Positions 18,100 to 26,722 of a stretch of DNA of 64,000 nt are shown in pieces. Numbering within the stretch: the stretch's first letter is position 1; every line of letters starts with the position of its first letter. The notes beneath the pieces are model-generated. The model saw nothing but the letters and a program-made list of their open reading frames with translations, was not told the origin of the DNA and did no database searches. This DNA is from Mangrovimonas aestuarii (lineage in GTDB: Bacteria; Bacteroidota; Bacteroidia; Flavobacteriales; Flavobacteriaceae), in contig NZ_JARACK010000008.1 of the NCBI RefSeq assembly GCF_028767185.1, positions 90,344-154,343 of the forward strand. The letters run 5' to 3'. The position numbers and the translations under genes are program-made.

Positions 18100-18648
18100 T
18101 TATTTTAACTTCCCGTTATCGTCAATACCTATTTTTAGGTTTTTACGTTCATCTCCTTTTTTAATTTGTATTTTATACACTTTGTCAATGTCTTCCCCGT
18201 GATAGTAAGATACAAGATAAGTGTCTTTATAGATTACCCAACCAGGGTATTCTCTTGTCACTTTACTTAGTATCGCTCTAGGTAACATTAAATTTGTGAA
18301 CCTTTCATAGGATTTAAGAATTTTTCCTTCACTGTCGTAGGTTGCAACAACTCTTCCTTCACCTCCGTTATCTTCTTTAAAAATAACCTCATAAGCGTCA
18401 AATTTTGAATCGTATTCGTCTGCTTCAGTAATGTCAAATCTTGCAGCATGACCTTCAAGGTCTCTTACTCGAGTAGGAGTATCATCATCTACAGCCTTAT
18501 GGATATAATCCAGGTTTACTGAATTAACAGCAATGTTATCGGAGGAGATAACAACATCCTCTAAAGCAACTGTCCCTACGGGATCGTCTTGTGCATGAAC
18601 TAGGCTATAAGAGCCTATTAAAAAAATACCAATTAATAGCGTTTTCAT
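18100..18648 (-). CDS. secreted PepSY-like protein, tandem paralog 3
   Basis: This 182-residue paralog starts at ATG 18648 with a signal peptide like its neighbours (MKTLLIGIFLIGSYSL to HAQ). It is the most diverged of the three: the mature N-terminus is DDPVGTVALEDVVISSDNI and the C-terminus ends GIDDNGKLK. The central TPTRVRDLEGHAARFDI block is unchanged in all three copies, which points to selection on that segment. No known catalytic motif was found. Confidence 0.8.
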   Translation of the reverse strand: MKTLLIGIFLIGSYSLVHAQDDPVGTVALEDVVISSDNIAVNSVNLDYIHKAVDDDTPTRVRDLEGHAARFDITEADEYDSKFDAYEVIFKEDNGGEGRVVATYDSEGKILKSYERFTNLMLPRAILSKVTREYPGWVIYKDTYLVSYYHGEDIDKVYKIQIKKGDERKNLKIGIDDNGKLK

Positions 18649-19205
18649 AGTGTTTCTTAATTTAGGATTAAACAAAAAGGTTAATGCGATTATAAAATGG
18701 CTATGAAAGTGATGGCAATTTTACTACTTGTAACTCTTTGGGAAAGTTATAGTATGTTACAGTAGGTTATGATAGGGTAGTTATAAGTTAGTTAATTGCT
18801 TAAAACTTCATTTACAATCACACCTAAAGGTACTCATTTAGAGGGCTGTATCACAGCTGTTTAAGAATGTTTTATGATAAGATTGTCAGTAAATTATGAA
18901 TTGAATCGTTTCTTTTAAGAAGATATTAGAACTTATTATTGATTTGAAGTATTTATAATTTCAAAAAGCGCAATTAATTATCGATATGAGTTACTGTTTT
19001 TTTATACGGCTGAATAATAGTTGGTTAGGTTTTTTTTGTATCTTTAAAGATATCCTATACACCCCAATTAATAGCAAATTTGATATACGAGGTTTAGGCC
19101 TCAAGACATTGATTAATAGCTCAATTATTGTCTTGCGCCAATTTCTATTGTAATACATACAGACTTGTTTATGGACACTGAGTGTTTTAATTAAATCTAA
19201 CTGTT
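18649..19205. other. 557-base intergenic region
   Basis: No supported gene was found. It holds the upstream region of paralog 3 on the minus strand and of the cysteine-rich secreted protein on the plus strand. A TATCTTTA element at 19039 resembles a -7 box, and a weak 55-codon frame starts near 18986. Neither is convincing alone. Confidence 0.5.
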
Positions 19206-20174
19206 ATGTTACAAAACTTTACTAAAACAATGGGATATTTGGAAAATACCTGTTGTAATTTACAATTCAAGAAGTATTCATTTAAAGGTGTATCCACATT
19301 ATCTATGGTTATACTTTTTTTCTTATTCAGTTCAAATGTGTTTAGTCAAGATTATGAAATGGATTGTTCAAACGAAACAGCCTTTGCGCGCTGTAGCCTT
19401 TCTGCATGTTTTTTAGATAGTCCTTATGATGATTTACTTAACAGCAATCGTTGGGGATGGACCAATGGCCCTTATCCATATACTGTTAATTTTGAAAATT
19501 ATCTAGACTTATTGGCGGGTGTTGCTCATTGCGATATAGAAAATAATGGTTTTAATGCTGGAACTGTCTGGATAAAAATTGACGGAGATGGAAATATGGA
19601 TGTTGAGTTTAGCCTGAATTCTAGTGCAAGTGAACTCGGTACTGTTCATGTTTATGTTGGCTGTGACCCTCTTCCTAGTAAAGTAGCAGGTAATAAGATT
19701 ATGTATACAGTTGCTCCTGGTCAATATCCTTATAGCGAATCTCCCGATTCTCCAACTTTTACTACTTTAACGATACCCGCAGCTGAATTGAGCGAAATTT
19801 TAGATGGCTGTGATAGTTTTTATTTTATCGCCCATTCAGAAGTGGAAGTTTGTGAAGAAGTATCGTGTGAGGTTACAGGGATTTATAACTCAGGCCAAGA
19901 CAAGTTAAAAAATCTTTTAGATGGCGATATCAAAATATTCTCTTACCCTTTTGATGATAATGTCACTATTCGTTCTAAACACCAATATAATACCGATATT
20001 GATATTCAGGTGTACAATGTTAAAGGTATTCAATTATTCGCGAAGACAATAAAAGGCTATCAAAAAGGTGATATTAATGAACTACAGTTTAATACTTCCA
20101 AGTATCAAAATCAAATCCTTTTTGTTAAGTACACTACAAAATACGGTACAGAAATAAAACAAATATTTCATTAA
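19206..20174 (+). CDS. cysteine-rich secreted protein with T9SS-like C-terminal domain
   Basis: This 322-residue protein has a long N-terminal region before a hydrophobic signal core (about 32-47, ending NVFSQ). The mature part has eight cysteines, apparently arranged in pairs, and an aromatic-rich beta segment. The last 75 residues (IKIFSYPFDDNVTI to TEIKQIFH) have the pattern of a type A T9SS sorting domain: YP-x-N/D start, YNVKG, then KYTTKYGTEIKQ. It is likely exported and surface-attached. No enzyme family was recognised. ATG 19206 is the only start that includes the whole open frame; Met9 is possible. Confidence 0.72.
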   Translation: MLQNFTKTMGYLENTCCNLQFKKYSFKGVSTLSMVILFFLFSSNVFSQDYEMDCSNETAFARCSLSACFLDSPYDDLLNSNRWGWTNGPYPYTVNFENYLDLLAGVAHCDIENNGFNAGTVWIKIDGDGNMDVEFSLNSSASELGTVHVYVGCDPLPSKVAGNKIMYTVAPGQYPYSESPDSPTFTTLTIPAAELSEILDGCDSFYFIAHSEVEVCEEVSCEVTGIYNSGQDKLKNLLDGDIKIFSYPFDDNVTIRSKHQYNTDIDIQVYNVKGIQLFAKTIKGYQKGDINELQFNTSKYQNQILFVKYTTKYGTEIKQIFH

Positions 20175-20200
20175 TGTAAGATTTTTTGTTCTAATATAAG

Positions 20201-20232
20201 AGCAGTCAGTATATCTGGCTGCTTTTTCTTTT
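20201..20232 (+). terminator. intrinsic terminator
   Basis: AGCAGTCAG/CTGGCTGCT stem (one G-T pair) with a TATAT loop, followed by a TTTTCTTTT tract. It follows the cysteine-rich protein gene and lies before the convergent acetyltransferase stop. Confidence 0.8.
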
Positions 20233-20236
20233 CTGT

Positions 20237-20803
20237 TTAATTGAAAAAAGTAGATTTTATACCTGACCATTCTTCTTTTAATATACCATAGCAACAAGTG
20301 TTTCGCCTATAACCTTCATTAAGAACAACATCTTTTCTCAGTATACCTTCCAATGTTGCTCCAATATTTTCGGTAGCGGCTCTGGATCTGGAATTGCGTT
20401 CATCAATACGAAATTCAACCTTTTCAAAATCCAATGTTTCAAAAGCGTATTCCAACATTAAATATTTCATGTGTTTATTTAATCCGGTGCCCTGAAATTC
20501 TCGACCAATCCAAGTCCAGCCAATATGCAATACTTTGTTTTTCCAGTCTATTAATCCAAAACGAGTACTTCCTGCATAGGTATTCTTCTTTTTATCCAAG
20601 ACAATAAAAGGAATGGTCATTTTTTGGTAATAACCGTTAACGGCCTTTTCTACATAGTCATGTAATGCTTTTTCGGTATGGATAGTAGAAGGCGAATATT
20701 GAATTAAATCGAGTTCTTGTGAAATGGGAACTAAATGCTTGTAATTGCTCAAATCCAGTAGACTGAGCTTTACAAAATCGTTTTCTAATGTTGGTGCCTT
20801 CAT
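20237..20803 (-). CDS. GNAT family N-acetyltransferase (RimJ/RimL-like)
   Basis: This 188-residue protein has the RimJ/RimL-type layout: PTLENDFVKLSLLD at the N-terminus, then TRFGLIDWKNKVLHIGWTWI. The acetyl-CoA-binding segment is REFQGTGLNKHMKYLMLEYAF, followed by DERNSRSRAATENIGATLEG and a YGILKEEW end. Members acetylate protein N-termini or small amines. The target here is unknown. Its ATG overlaps the stop of the upstream hydrolase by four bases, so the two are co-translated. Confidence 0.88.
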   Translation of the reverse strand: MKAPTLENDFVKLSLLDLSNYKHLVPISQELDLIQYSPSTIHTEKALHDYVEKAVNGYYQKMTIPFIVLDKKKNTYAGSTRFGLIDWKNKVLHIGWTWIGREFQGTGLNKHMKYLMLEYAFETLDFEKVEFRIDERNSRSRAATENIGATLEGILRKDVVLNEGYRRNTCCYGILKEEWSGIKSTFFN

Positions 20804-21441
20804 AATATTATTTGTTTTAAAAGATCTGGTCGTACTTCGTGTTTACCTTCAAAAGGGATAATAGTTACATCATCTCCAAACAGTTCGTGCAATCTGTTAG
20901 TTTCATAAGAAATGCGCTCACTATTTAGGTATTCGTCATTGTTACCATACATCATAGTGATTTTGGTGTCTTTCATGTATGCAAAATCGGTTGGAGTAAG
21001 TTCTTTAGGAATACCACCAGATAAGAGGACTAAATGGTTACAATTCAGTTTTCGTTTGGTTATATACCTCATAGCAACCGATACACCTTGTGAATACCCC
21101 AATACAATTAGATTTACGTTATTAGGAATATTCTCAGCTTCTAAAACAGCATCGAAATAACGCATTACATTTTCGGTTTCTTTTGCTGTATTCTCCTTGG
21201 TAAGCCAACTAGCTCCTACATGTTTCATTTTTGGTTGTATGTAATACTTGCTTTGAGCTTGAGGGGCAATGACATAATGTTCTTTAGGATTGAGCTCTTC
21301 AAAGTATTTTATAAAATAGCGACTTAAGTAGCCCATGCCATGACAAACAAACCAGGCTGTTTTTGTTTCTGGGGTAAGATTGTTTAAAGTTGCATAGGTA
21401 TTGGTTGTAGTATATGATATTTCTTTTTCAGTTGAATTCAT
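20800..21441 (-). CDS. alpha/beta hydrolase (carboxylesterase-like)
   Basis: This 213-residue protein has CHGMGY as the oxyanion-hole segment near the start, nucleophile motif GYSQG, acidic residue in YGNNDEY and a late His in GKHEV, in carboxylesterase/phospholipase order. ATG 21441 is chosen because the longer alternative would use TTG. It is divergent from the menI-menF-menD block by 52 bases. The location raises the question whether it supplies the missing MenH (SHCHC synthase) activity. Its length and motifs resemble YpfH-like esterases more than MenH, so this is only a possibility. Confidence 0.82.
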   Translation of the reverse strand: MNSTEKEISYTTTNTYATLNNLTPETKTAWFVCHGMGYLSRYFIKYFEELNPKEHYVIAPQAQSKYYIQPKMKHVGASWLTKENTAKETENVMRYFDAVLEAENIPNNVNLIVLGYSQGVSVAMRYITKRKLNCNHLVLLSGGIPKELTPTDFAYMKDTKITMMYGNNDEYLNSERISYETNRLHELFGDDVTIIPFEGKHEVRPDLLKQIIL

Positions 21442-21493
21442 TTTTGGTTGTGGTTTTGTAATTTTACCCAATTGTTAAAAATACAGTAATTCT

Positions 21494-21919
21494 ATGCAAA
21501 ATTATAAAGAAAAAATTCTTGCAATGGCTAACGAGGCTTGTAAAAATACGTTAATGGAAACCTTAAATATTGAGGTTATTGATTGTGGAGAGGATTTTAT
21601 TGTGGCTAGAATGCCTGTAAATTCGAGAGTGCATCAACCCGATGGAGTATTACATGGAGGAGCTACTGTCGCTTTGGCCGAAACAGTAGGTAGTTTTGCA
21701 TCGCTTATTTTTAACAAGCAAAAAGATGTATTTGTTAGAGGGATAGAGATTACAGGAAATCATTTAAAAGGAGTGAGAGAAGGGTTTGTCTATGCTAAAG
21801 CTAAAGCGTTACATAATGGACGCACAACTCAACTTTGGGATATTAAAATTACTGACGACAACGATGTATTGGTTTCAGTTTGTAAACTAACAACTATAGC
21901 ATTGCCCAAAAAACAATAG
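21494..21919 (+). CDS. menI: hotdog-fold thioesterase, likely DHNA-CoA hydrolase
   Basis: This 141-residue PaaI/EntH-type hotdog protein has the signature VHQPDGVLHGGATVALAETVGS, containing the catalytic Glu and the HGG nucleotide contact, and a C-terminal strand WDIKITDDN. It lies one base before menF and in the same operon as menD. This supports the assignment as 1,4-dihydroxy-2-naphthoyl-CoA thioesterase, the step between MenB and MenA. The symbol rests on context as well as family; a general acyl-CoA thioesterase is the alternative. Confidence 0.82.
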   Translation: MQNYKEKILAMANEACKNTLMETLNIEVIDCGEDFIVARMPVNSRVHQPDGVLHGGATVALAETVGSFASLIFNKQKDVFVRGIEITGNHLKGVREGFVYAKAKALHNGRTTQLWDIKITDDNDVLVSVCKLTTIALPKKQ

Positions 21920-21920
21920 A

Positions 21921-23042
21921 ATGGCTTCTGAAACATTATTTGACAAGCTTCAGAATCAATTTAATTTGAGTTTACCTTTTGTAGCGTATAAAAAACCAAA
22001 GGCAAATAAGCTGAATTCTTTTTTACAAAAGACATCAAAATTAGTTATAGTAAAGGACTATACCGAAAGCGGATTTGTGTTTGCTCCGTTCGATGATAAG
22101 GATAAGGCCGTACTTATTCCAATGGATGATTCTGAAGAATTTACATCAGATTTGGTTAACATTGAGAATCCTGAGTTTCTTGAACACGAGGCTTCAATTT
22201 CGGAATCAGATGAAGCTAGAAATCAGCATATAAGACTCGTTGAAAAAGCGATAAAAGCAATTTCATCAGGAAGCTTTGAAAAAGTTGTGCTTTCTAGAAA
22301 GGAAGACGTGAGTTGTGACGAAGCACCCTTGGAGTTATTTAAAAGGTTGTTGTTTACATACCCCAATGCATTTGTTTATTTGTGGTTTCATCCTAACGTA
22401 GGACTTTGGCTAGGGGCTACACCAGAAACTCTAGTAGAAGTTAAGGGAAGCAGATTAATAACAATGGCTTTGGCGGGTACGCAAGCATATAAGGAAACAA
22501 CGGAGGTTGAATGGGGAGAGAAAGAGAAGCAGGAACAGCAATTCGTTACCGATTTTATTGCTGAATCGTTGACTTCAGTTTCAGATAAAGTAGCCATAAG
22601 TCCTGTACAAACTGTTCAAGCCGGCAATCTATTACATTTGAGAACGCAGATTTCAGCAACATTAAAAAATGGTAGTGGAGGTTTAAAAGATATTTTGAAG
22701 CAGTTACACCCAACACCCGCTGTTTGTGGATTGCCTAAAAAAGTGGCAAAAGAATTCATATTAGAAACAGAGAATTATAATAGGGAGTTCTATACCGGAT
22801 TTTTGGGGGAGCTAAACTTAAAACAGAAAATTACAAGAAACACCAATAGGCGCAACGTTGAAAACAACGCATATGGAAGAGTTCAACTTACTAGTGATTT
22901 GTACGTAAACCTTCGCTGTATGCAGTTGATTGACGATAAAGCTTATTTGTATATTGGAGGTGGTATTACTGTAGATTCCGATCCCGAAAAAGAATGGGAA
23001 GAAACACAACATAAAGCTAAGATTATGAAAAAAGTGCTTTAG
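21921..23042 (+). CDS. menF: isochorismate synthase
   Basis: This 373-residue chorismate-binding enzyme makes isochorismate, the first committed step of menaquinone synthesis. The C-terminal chorismate-binding domain has KVVLSRKE (about 127-134), LGATPETLVEV, MALAGTQ, HPTPAVCGLPK and YTGFLGEL, with a final GGGITVDSDPEKEWEET metal-binding segment. The length is normal for the short MenF/EntC type. It sits one base after the thioesterase gene and 48 bases before menD. Confidence 0.93.
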   Translation: MASETLFDKLQNQFNLSLPFVAYKKPKANKLNSFLQKTSKLVIVKDYTESGFVFAPFDDKDKAVLIPMDDSEEFTSDLVNIENPEFLEHEASISESDEARNQHIRLVEKAIKAISSGSFEKVVLSRKEDVSCDEAPLELFKRLLFTYPNAFVYLWFHPNVGLWLGATPETLVEVKGSRLITMALAGTQAYKETTEVEWGEKEKQEQQFVTDFIAESLTSVSDKVAISPVQTVQAGNLLHLRTQISATLKNGSGGLKDILKQLHPTPAVCGLPKKVAKEFILETENYNREFYTGFLGELNLKQKITRNTNRRNVENNAYGRVQLTSDLYVNLRCMQLIDDKAYLYIGGGITVDSDPEKEWEETQHKAKIMKKVL

Positions 23043-23090
23043 TGAATAACTTCCAATGGCTTTTTATATTTTTATACGAGATTAAAATTC

Positions 23091-24845
23091 ATGAAATACC
23101 CAAATATTCCCCTGGCACAAACGGTTGTGCAATTATGTAAGTTAAAAGGAATCCGTCATATCGTTATTTCCCCAGGAAGCAGAAATGCACCTCTTACAAT
23201 AGGATTTACTACTAACGAGGCATTTAAGTGCTACAGCATCGTTGATGAACGTTGTGCTGCCTTTTTTGCGTTGGGTATTGCTCAGCAGTTGCAAGAACCG
23301 GTTGCGGTTGTGTGTACTTCAGGCAGTGCTTTGTTAAATTATTATCCAGCAATTTCAGAAGCGTATTATAGTAATATTCCATTAGTAGTTTTATCAGCAG
23401 ACAGACCTGAGTATTTGGTTGGGATAGGTGATGGGCAAACCATTAATCAAAAAGATGTATATGCTAATCATATTCTATATTCTGCAAATCTTAAACAGGA
23501 TATAAGAAAGAAGGATGCTTTAATGCAAACCAATGTTCCAATAATGGCGAGTATTGACAACACACAACAAAAGGTATTGGAATTGCAAACAAGTATTCAG
23601 AAATATAACGAGCAGGAAATAAACAAGGCTATTAACACAGCTGTAGAAAATTTAGGTCCTGTTCATATCAATATTCCTTTTGATGAGCCGTTGTATGAAC
23701 GCGTTGAGGATTTGATAGTAGAGCCTGAGGTGATACCAGCCAAAAGCTCACCTTTGGATATTGACGAAATCACAGTTGAAAGTTGTGTTTTAGACTGGAA
23801 TAAGGCTAAAAGGAAAATGATACTGGTAGGAGTAAATAGCCCTAATAGTATAGATGGAAAATGGCTGGAAATGATAGCGCAAGATGATAGTGTCGTCGTT
23901 TTTACTGAAAAGACATCTAACATTAATCATCCTAAGTCCTTTTCAAGTATTGATAAGATTATAACTCCTTTGGATGAATCTGGTTTTGAAAATTTGCAAC
24001 CTGATTTATTGATTACCATGGGGGGGCTCATTGTTTCTAAAAAGATAAAAGCCTTTTTGAGAAAATATAAGCCCCAGCAACATTGGCATATTGGGGAGCA
24101 ACGTGCAAACGATACCTTCTTTTGTTTGAATAGACATTTAGAAGTGAGCCCAAATGTTTTCTTTTCAAATGTTTTGCCTCAAATAGAAGTTAAAGATTCT
24201 GACTATAGAGCTAATTGGCAAAGTGTAAAGGAAAGCCGTGCCGAGAAGCATAAATTGTATATGGAGCAAATTCCATTTAGCGACTTTAAGGCTTTTAATG
24301 TTTTGTTGGAATCAATTCCGGGCAATAGTCTACTTCAATTAGGTAATAGCTCTACAATTCGTTATGCTCAGTTGTTCGATTTGAATCCTACGCTAAAAGT
24401 GTTTTGTAATCGTGGAACCAGTGGTATTGATGGATCTACTTCAACTGCCGTTGGTTGTGCTGTAGTAGGTAATGAGCAAACCGTTTTTATTAGTGGAGAT
24501 TTAAGCTTTTTATACGATAGTAATGCGCTTTGGAATAATTATATACCAAAGGACTTCAGGATTATTGTGATAAATAATCAAGGCGGTGGGATTTTTCGAA
24601 TTCTTCCTGGTCATAAAAACACCGATAATTTCGATGGCTATTTCGAAACTATCCACAATTTAACTGCTGAGTATTTGTGTAGTATGTATGGGTTTGATTA
24701 TTCAACTGCCAAAAATGAAGATGAACTCAAGAATGAATTAATTAATTTTTATTCAGAAAGTACTTCACCACGGTTATTGGAGGTATTTACCCCAAGAAAG
24801 ATTAATGATGAGGTTCTTCTGGATTATTTTAAGTTTATCAAGTAG
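23091..24845 (+). CDS. menD: 2-succinyl-5-enolpyruvyl-6-hydroxy-3-cyclohexene-1-carboxylate synthase
   Basis: This is a thiamine-diphosphate enzyme of 584 residues that adds the 2-oxoglutarate-derived succinyl group to isochorismate. The N-terminal ThDP pyrimidine domain has HIVISPGSRNAPLT and the catalytic Glu context VDERCAAFFALG, then CTSGSA and LSADRPE. The C-terminal pyrophosphate domain has NRGTSGIDGSTSTAVG, SGDLSFLYD and the metal motif NNQGGGIFRILPG. All the hallmarks are intact. The short spacer after menF suggests one operon. Confidence 0.97.
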   Translation: MKYPNIPLAQTVVQLCKLKGIRHIVISPGSRNAPLTIGFTTNEAFKCYSIVDERCAAFFALGIAQQLQEPVAVVCTSGSALLNYYPAISEAYYSNIPLVVLSADRPEYLVGIGDGQTINQKDVYANHILYSANLKQDIRKKDALMQTNVPIMASIDNTQQKVLELQTSIQKYNEQEINKAINTAVENLGPVHINIPFDEPLYERVEDLIVEPEVIPAKSSPLDIDEITVESCVLDWNKAKRKMILVGVNSPNSIDGKWLEMIAQDDSVVVFTEKTSNINHPKSFSSIDKIITPLDESGFENLQPDLLITMGGLIVSKKIKAFLRKYKPQQHWHIGEQRANDTFFCLNRHLEVSPNVFFSNVLPQIEVKDSDYRANWQSVKESRAEKHKLYMEQIPFSDFKAFNVLLESIPGNSLLQLGNSSTIRYAQLFDLNPTLKVFCNRGTSGIDGSTSTAVGCAVVGNEQTVFISGDLSFLYDSNALWNNYIPKDFRIIVINNQGGGIFRILPGHKNTDNFDGYFETIHNLTAEYLCSMYGFDYSTAKNEDELKNELINFYSESTSPRLLEVFTPRKINDEVLLDYFKFIK

Positions 24846-24928
24846 GTTTAGTGTTAAAATAAATTGAGTGATTTTCTTTTAGGTATAAATCCATTATCTT
24901 GGATGCTTAATCGTTAACCTAAAATATT

Positions 24929-25267
24929 ATGAGCAAACGTGATGAGCTTATCGAAAGATATGCTACAGACCTAAAAGAAAAATGTGGGGTAAACCCAGAC
25001 ATGGATTTATTGACAAAGGTAACTATCGGATGTGGCCCTTCAATATACAATGATGATTCTGCTATAGTTTCGAGTTCAGATGAATCAGAATTGCAAACGG
25101 TCAAAAACAACTTTTTAATTAAAAAACTAGGCTTGGCAGATGGACCTGAGTTGGACAAGGCAATCGATTCGGTTATGGAGTTGTACGGACGCTCAAATAG
25201 AAATAAATATCGAGCAGTAGTTTATTATTTGCTCACTAAACATCTTAATAAAGAATCTGTTTATTAA
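24929..25267 (+). CDS. DUF2853 family protein
   Basis: This small cytoplasmic protein of 112 residues has the DUF2853 pattern: an N-terminal DELIERYATDLKEKCGV, the central CGPSIYNDDSAIVS, and a C-terminal helical KYRAVVYYLLTKHLNK. No catalytic motif or known reaction is recognised. It lies between menD and a CvfB-like gene and ends with its own terminator. Membership in the men block is therefore positional only. Confidence 0.85.
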   Translation: MSKRDELIERYATDLKEKCGVNPDMDLLTKVTIGCGPSIYNDDSAIVSSSDESELQTVKNNFLIKKLGLADGPELDKAIDSVMELYGRSNRNKYRAVVYYLLTKHLNKESVY

Positions 25268-25287
25268 CCCTAATTGACGATATCATT

Positions 25288-25316
25288 AAAGCACTGTTTA
25301 AAGCGGTGCTTTTTTA
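25288..25316 (+). terminator. intrinsic terminator after DUF2853 gene
   Basis: AAAGCACTG/CGGTGCTTT stem (one T-G pair), 7-base loop, T run following. It separates the menI-menD operon from the downstream S1-domain gene. Confidence 0.78.
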
Positions 25317-25338
25317 TTTATTATATGTGGAATATGAC

Positions 25339-25346
25339 TACCTTTA
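25339..25346 (+). promoter_or_regulatory. -7-like element directly before the CvfB-like gene
   Basis: TACCTTTA is a one-base variant of TAnnTTTG and ends 4 bases before ATG 25351. If used, the transcript would be leaderless. Confidence 0.35.
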
Positions 25347-25350
25347 CCGC

Positions 25351-26181
25351 ATGATTAATATAGGAGAATACAATACATTGGAAATATTACGGGATACTGA
25401 TCCCGGATTGTTTTTAGGCGATGATGAAGGTAATGAAGTACTTTTGCCAAACCGCTATGTTCCTGAAGAATTTGAAATAGGCGACTCGATTGAGGTATTT
25501 GTCTATTTAGATAATGAAGAACGTATTGTATCTACTACCGATAGACCTTATATTACCAAGGGGAATTTTGCCTTGTTACGATGTAATGAGGTTACAAAAT
25601 ATGGTGCCTTTTTAGATTGGGGGTTGGTTAAGCAACTTTTCTGTCCATTTAAGGAGCAGGCCTTTAAAATGAAAACGGGTGGATGGTATTTGGTATACTG
25701 TTACCTTGATGAAAAGACCAATCGTTTGGCGGCTTCTAGTAAAACTAATCGCTTTTTAAGCAACCAGGAGCTTACGGTTAATAAGTTTGATGAGGTAGAT
25801 GTTATTATTTCACACCCTTCAGAAAAAGGGATGAACGTTATAGTAAATAATAAACATCAAGGTTTGGTTTATAAGGATGAAATCTTCAAAGAAATTAGTG
25901 TTGGAGATAGATTAAAGGGAGTTGTTAAGAAAGTACGTGATGACAACAAGCTTGATATTACTTTAAATCAAATAGGATATAAAAGTATTGAGCCTAACGC
26001 CGAACTTATTCTAAAACATCTGGAAGATAATAGTGGTTATCTTAACCTAAACGATAAATCTGATCCTGAAGAAATAAAAGAATTGCTAGAGATGAGCAAA
26101 AAGAGCTTTAAAAAAGCTATTGGGAATCTTTATAAACAGCATCTCATCTCTATAAAAGAGGACGGGATTTACCTCAATTAA
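25351..26181 (+). CDS. S1-like RNA-binding protein, CvfB family
   Basis: This 276-residue protein starts at ATG 25351 (MINIGEYNTLEILRDT); longer starts would run through the upstream terminator. Several S1/OB-type beta-barrel segments (GLFLGDDEGNEVLLP, KYGAFLDWGLVKQLF, EKGMNVIVNNKHQGLVY, GVVKKVRDDNKLDITL) are followed by a C-terminal winged helix (KSFKKAIGNLYKQHLI). This is the CvfB layout. Staphylococcal CvfB binds RNA and affects virulence gene expression. In this organism the targets are unknown. Confidence 0.87.
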   Translation: MINIGEYNTLEILRDTDPGLFLGDDEGNEVLLPNRYVPEEFEIGDSIEVFVYLDNEERIVSTTDRPYITKGNFALLRCNEVTKYGAFLDWGLVKQLFCPFKEQAFKMKTGGWYLVYCYLDEKTNRLAASSKTNRFLSNQELTVNKFDEVDVIISHPSEKGMNVIVNNKHQGLVYKDEIFKEISVGDRLKGVVKKVRDDNKLDITLNQIGYKSIEPNAELILKHLEDNSGYLNLNDKSDPEEIKELLEMSKKSFKKAIGNLYKQHLISIKEDGIYLN

Positions 26182-26188
26182 CTTTTGT

Positions 26189-26605
26189 TTAGTTTTTGAC
26201 CAAATTTAGTTGGTTTTTAACCCATTTTCGAGCATCCAATAGATTGTAAAACTCTTTTCTTCTCCTTGAAAAAAAGTGGTTTTCCAAAGCAAAGCTGTTA
26301 TTTGCTGCCTTATTGTAATTAACTACCGCTATGGCAATCAAATTCTTTTGTTCATATTCAATTAAAGGGACATCAGTAGGTACAATAGAAATTGGATTAA
26401 CCTTATTCACTATGGTAGCAAAAGGTTTTTGTGTGCCAAAATGGTCGTAGGAAAGTTCTAATAACGGTTTAATATTTTCAAAAGAAATTATTATTCCCTC
26501 GTTATACTCTACAATAGCAAAGTCTTTAAAAAAGTAGATGTCACCTATGTCATGACGACAAACATGATGTTTTTCACGAATCAAGGGACTGTTTTTAACG
26601 TGCAT
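26189..26605 (-). CDS. hypothetical protein, STAS/SpoIIAA-like size and pattern
   Basis: This 138-residue protein is inserted on the minus strand between the CvfB-like gene and menB. It has alternating strands and helices (GDIYFFKDFAIVEYN, FATIVNKVNPISIVP, NLIAIAVVNYNKAANN) and a basic C-terminus. The pattern recalls the STAS/SEC14-like single-domain proteins common in flavobacteria, but I could not identify a diagnostic motif. No signal peptide is seen. The gene is very likely real, given good codon structure and length. Confidence 0.65.
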   Translation of the reverse strand: MHVKNSPLIREKHHVCRHDIGDIYFFKDFAIVEYNEGIIISFENIKPLLELSYDHFGTQKPFATIVNKVNPISIVPTDVPLIEYEQKNLIAIAVVNYNKAANNSFALENHFFSRRRKEFYNLLDARKWVKNQLNLVKN

Positions 26606-26722
26606 AGTTTTGGTCTGACTTAATCATTATATTTTTAATCAGAGGAATTCAAAAATAGCTTTTTTTTGGAAATGACGTTCCTTTAAAAAAATGTATTTTT
26701 ACGCTCGATAAAAAATTAAAAC

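Noticed and set aside
16202..18648. Annotation of the three paralogs as nicotinate-nucleotide adenylyltransferases
   Set aside because: They have signal peptides and PepSY-like features, and lack HxGH and ISSTxxR motifs, so the name is not supported.
18986..19150. A roughly 55-codon plus-strand frame in the intergenic region
   Set aside because: No homology-like pattern, no promoter at good spacing, and low-complexity codons; not supported as a gene.
20800..21441. Calling the alpha/beta hydrolase MenH
   Set aside because: The neighbourhood is suggestive but the motif pattern and size fit a general carboxylesterase better; kept only as a possibility.
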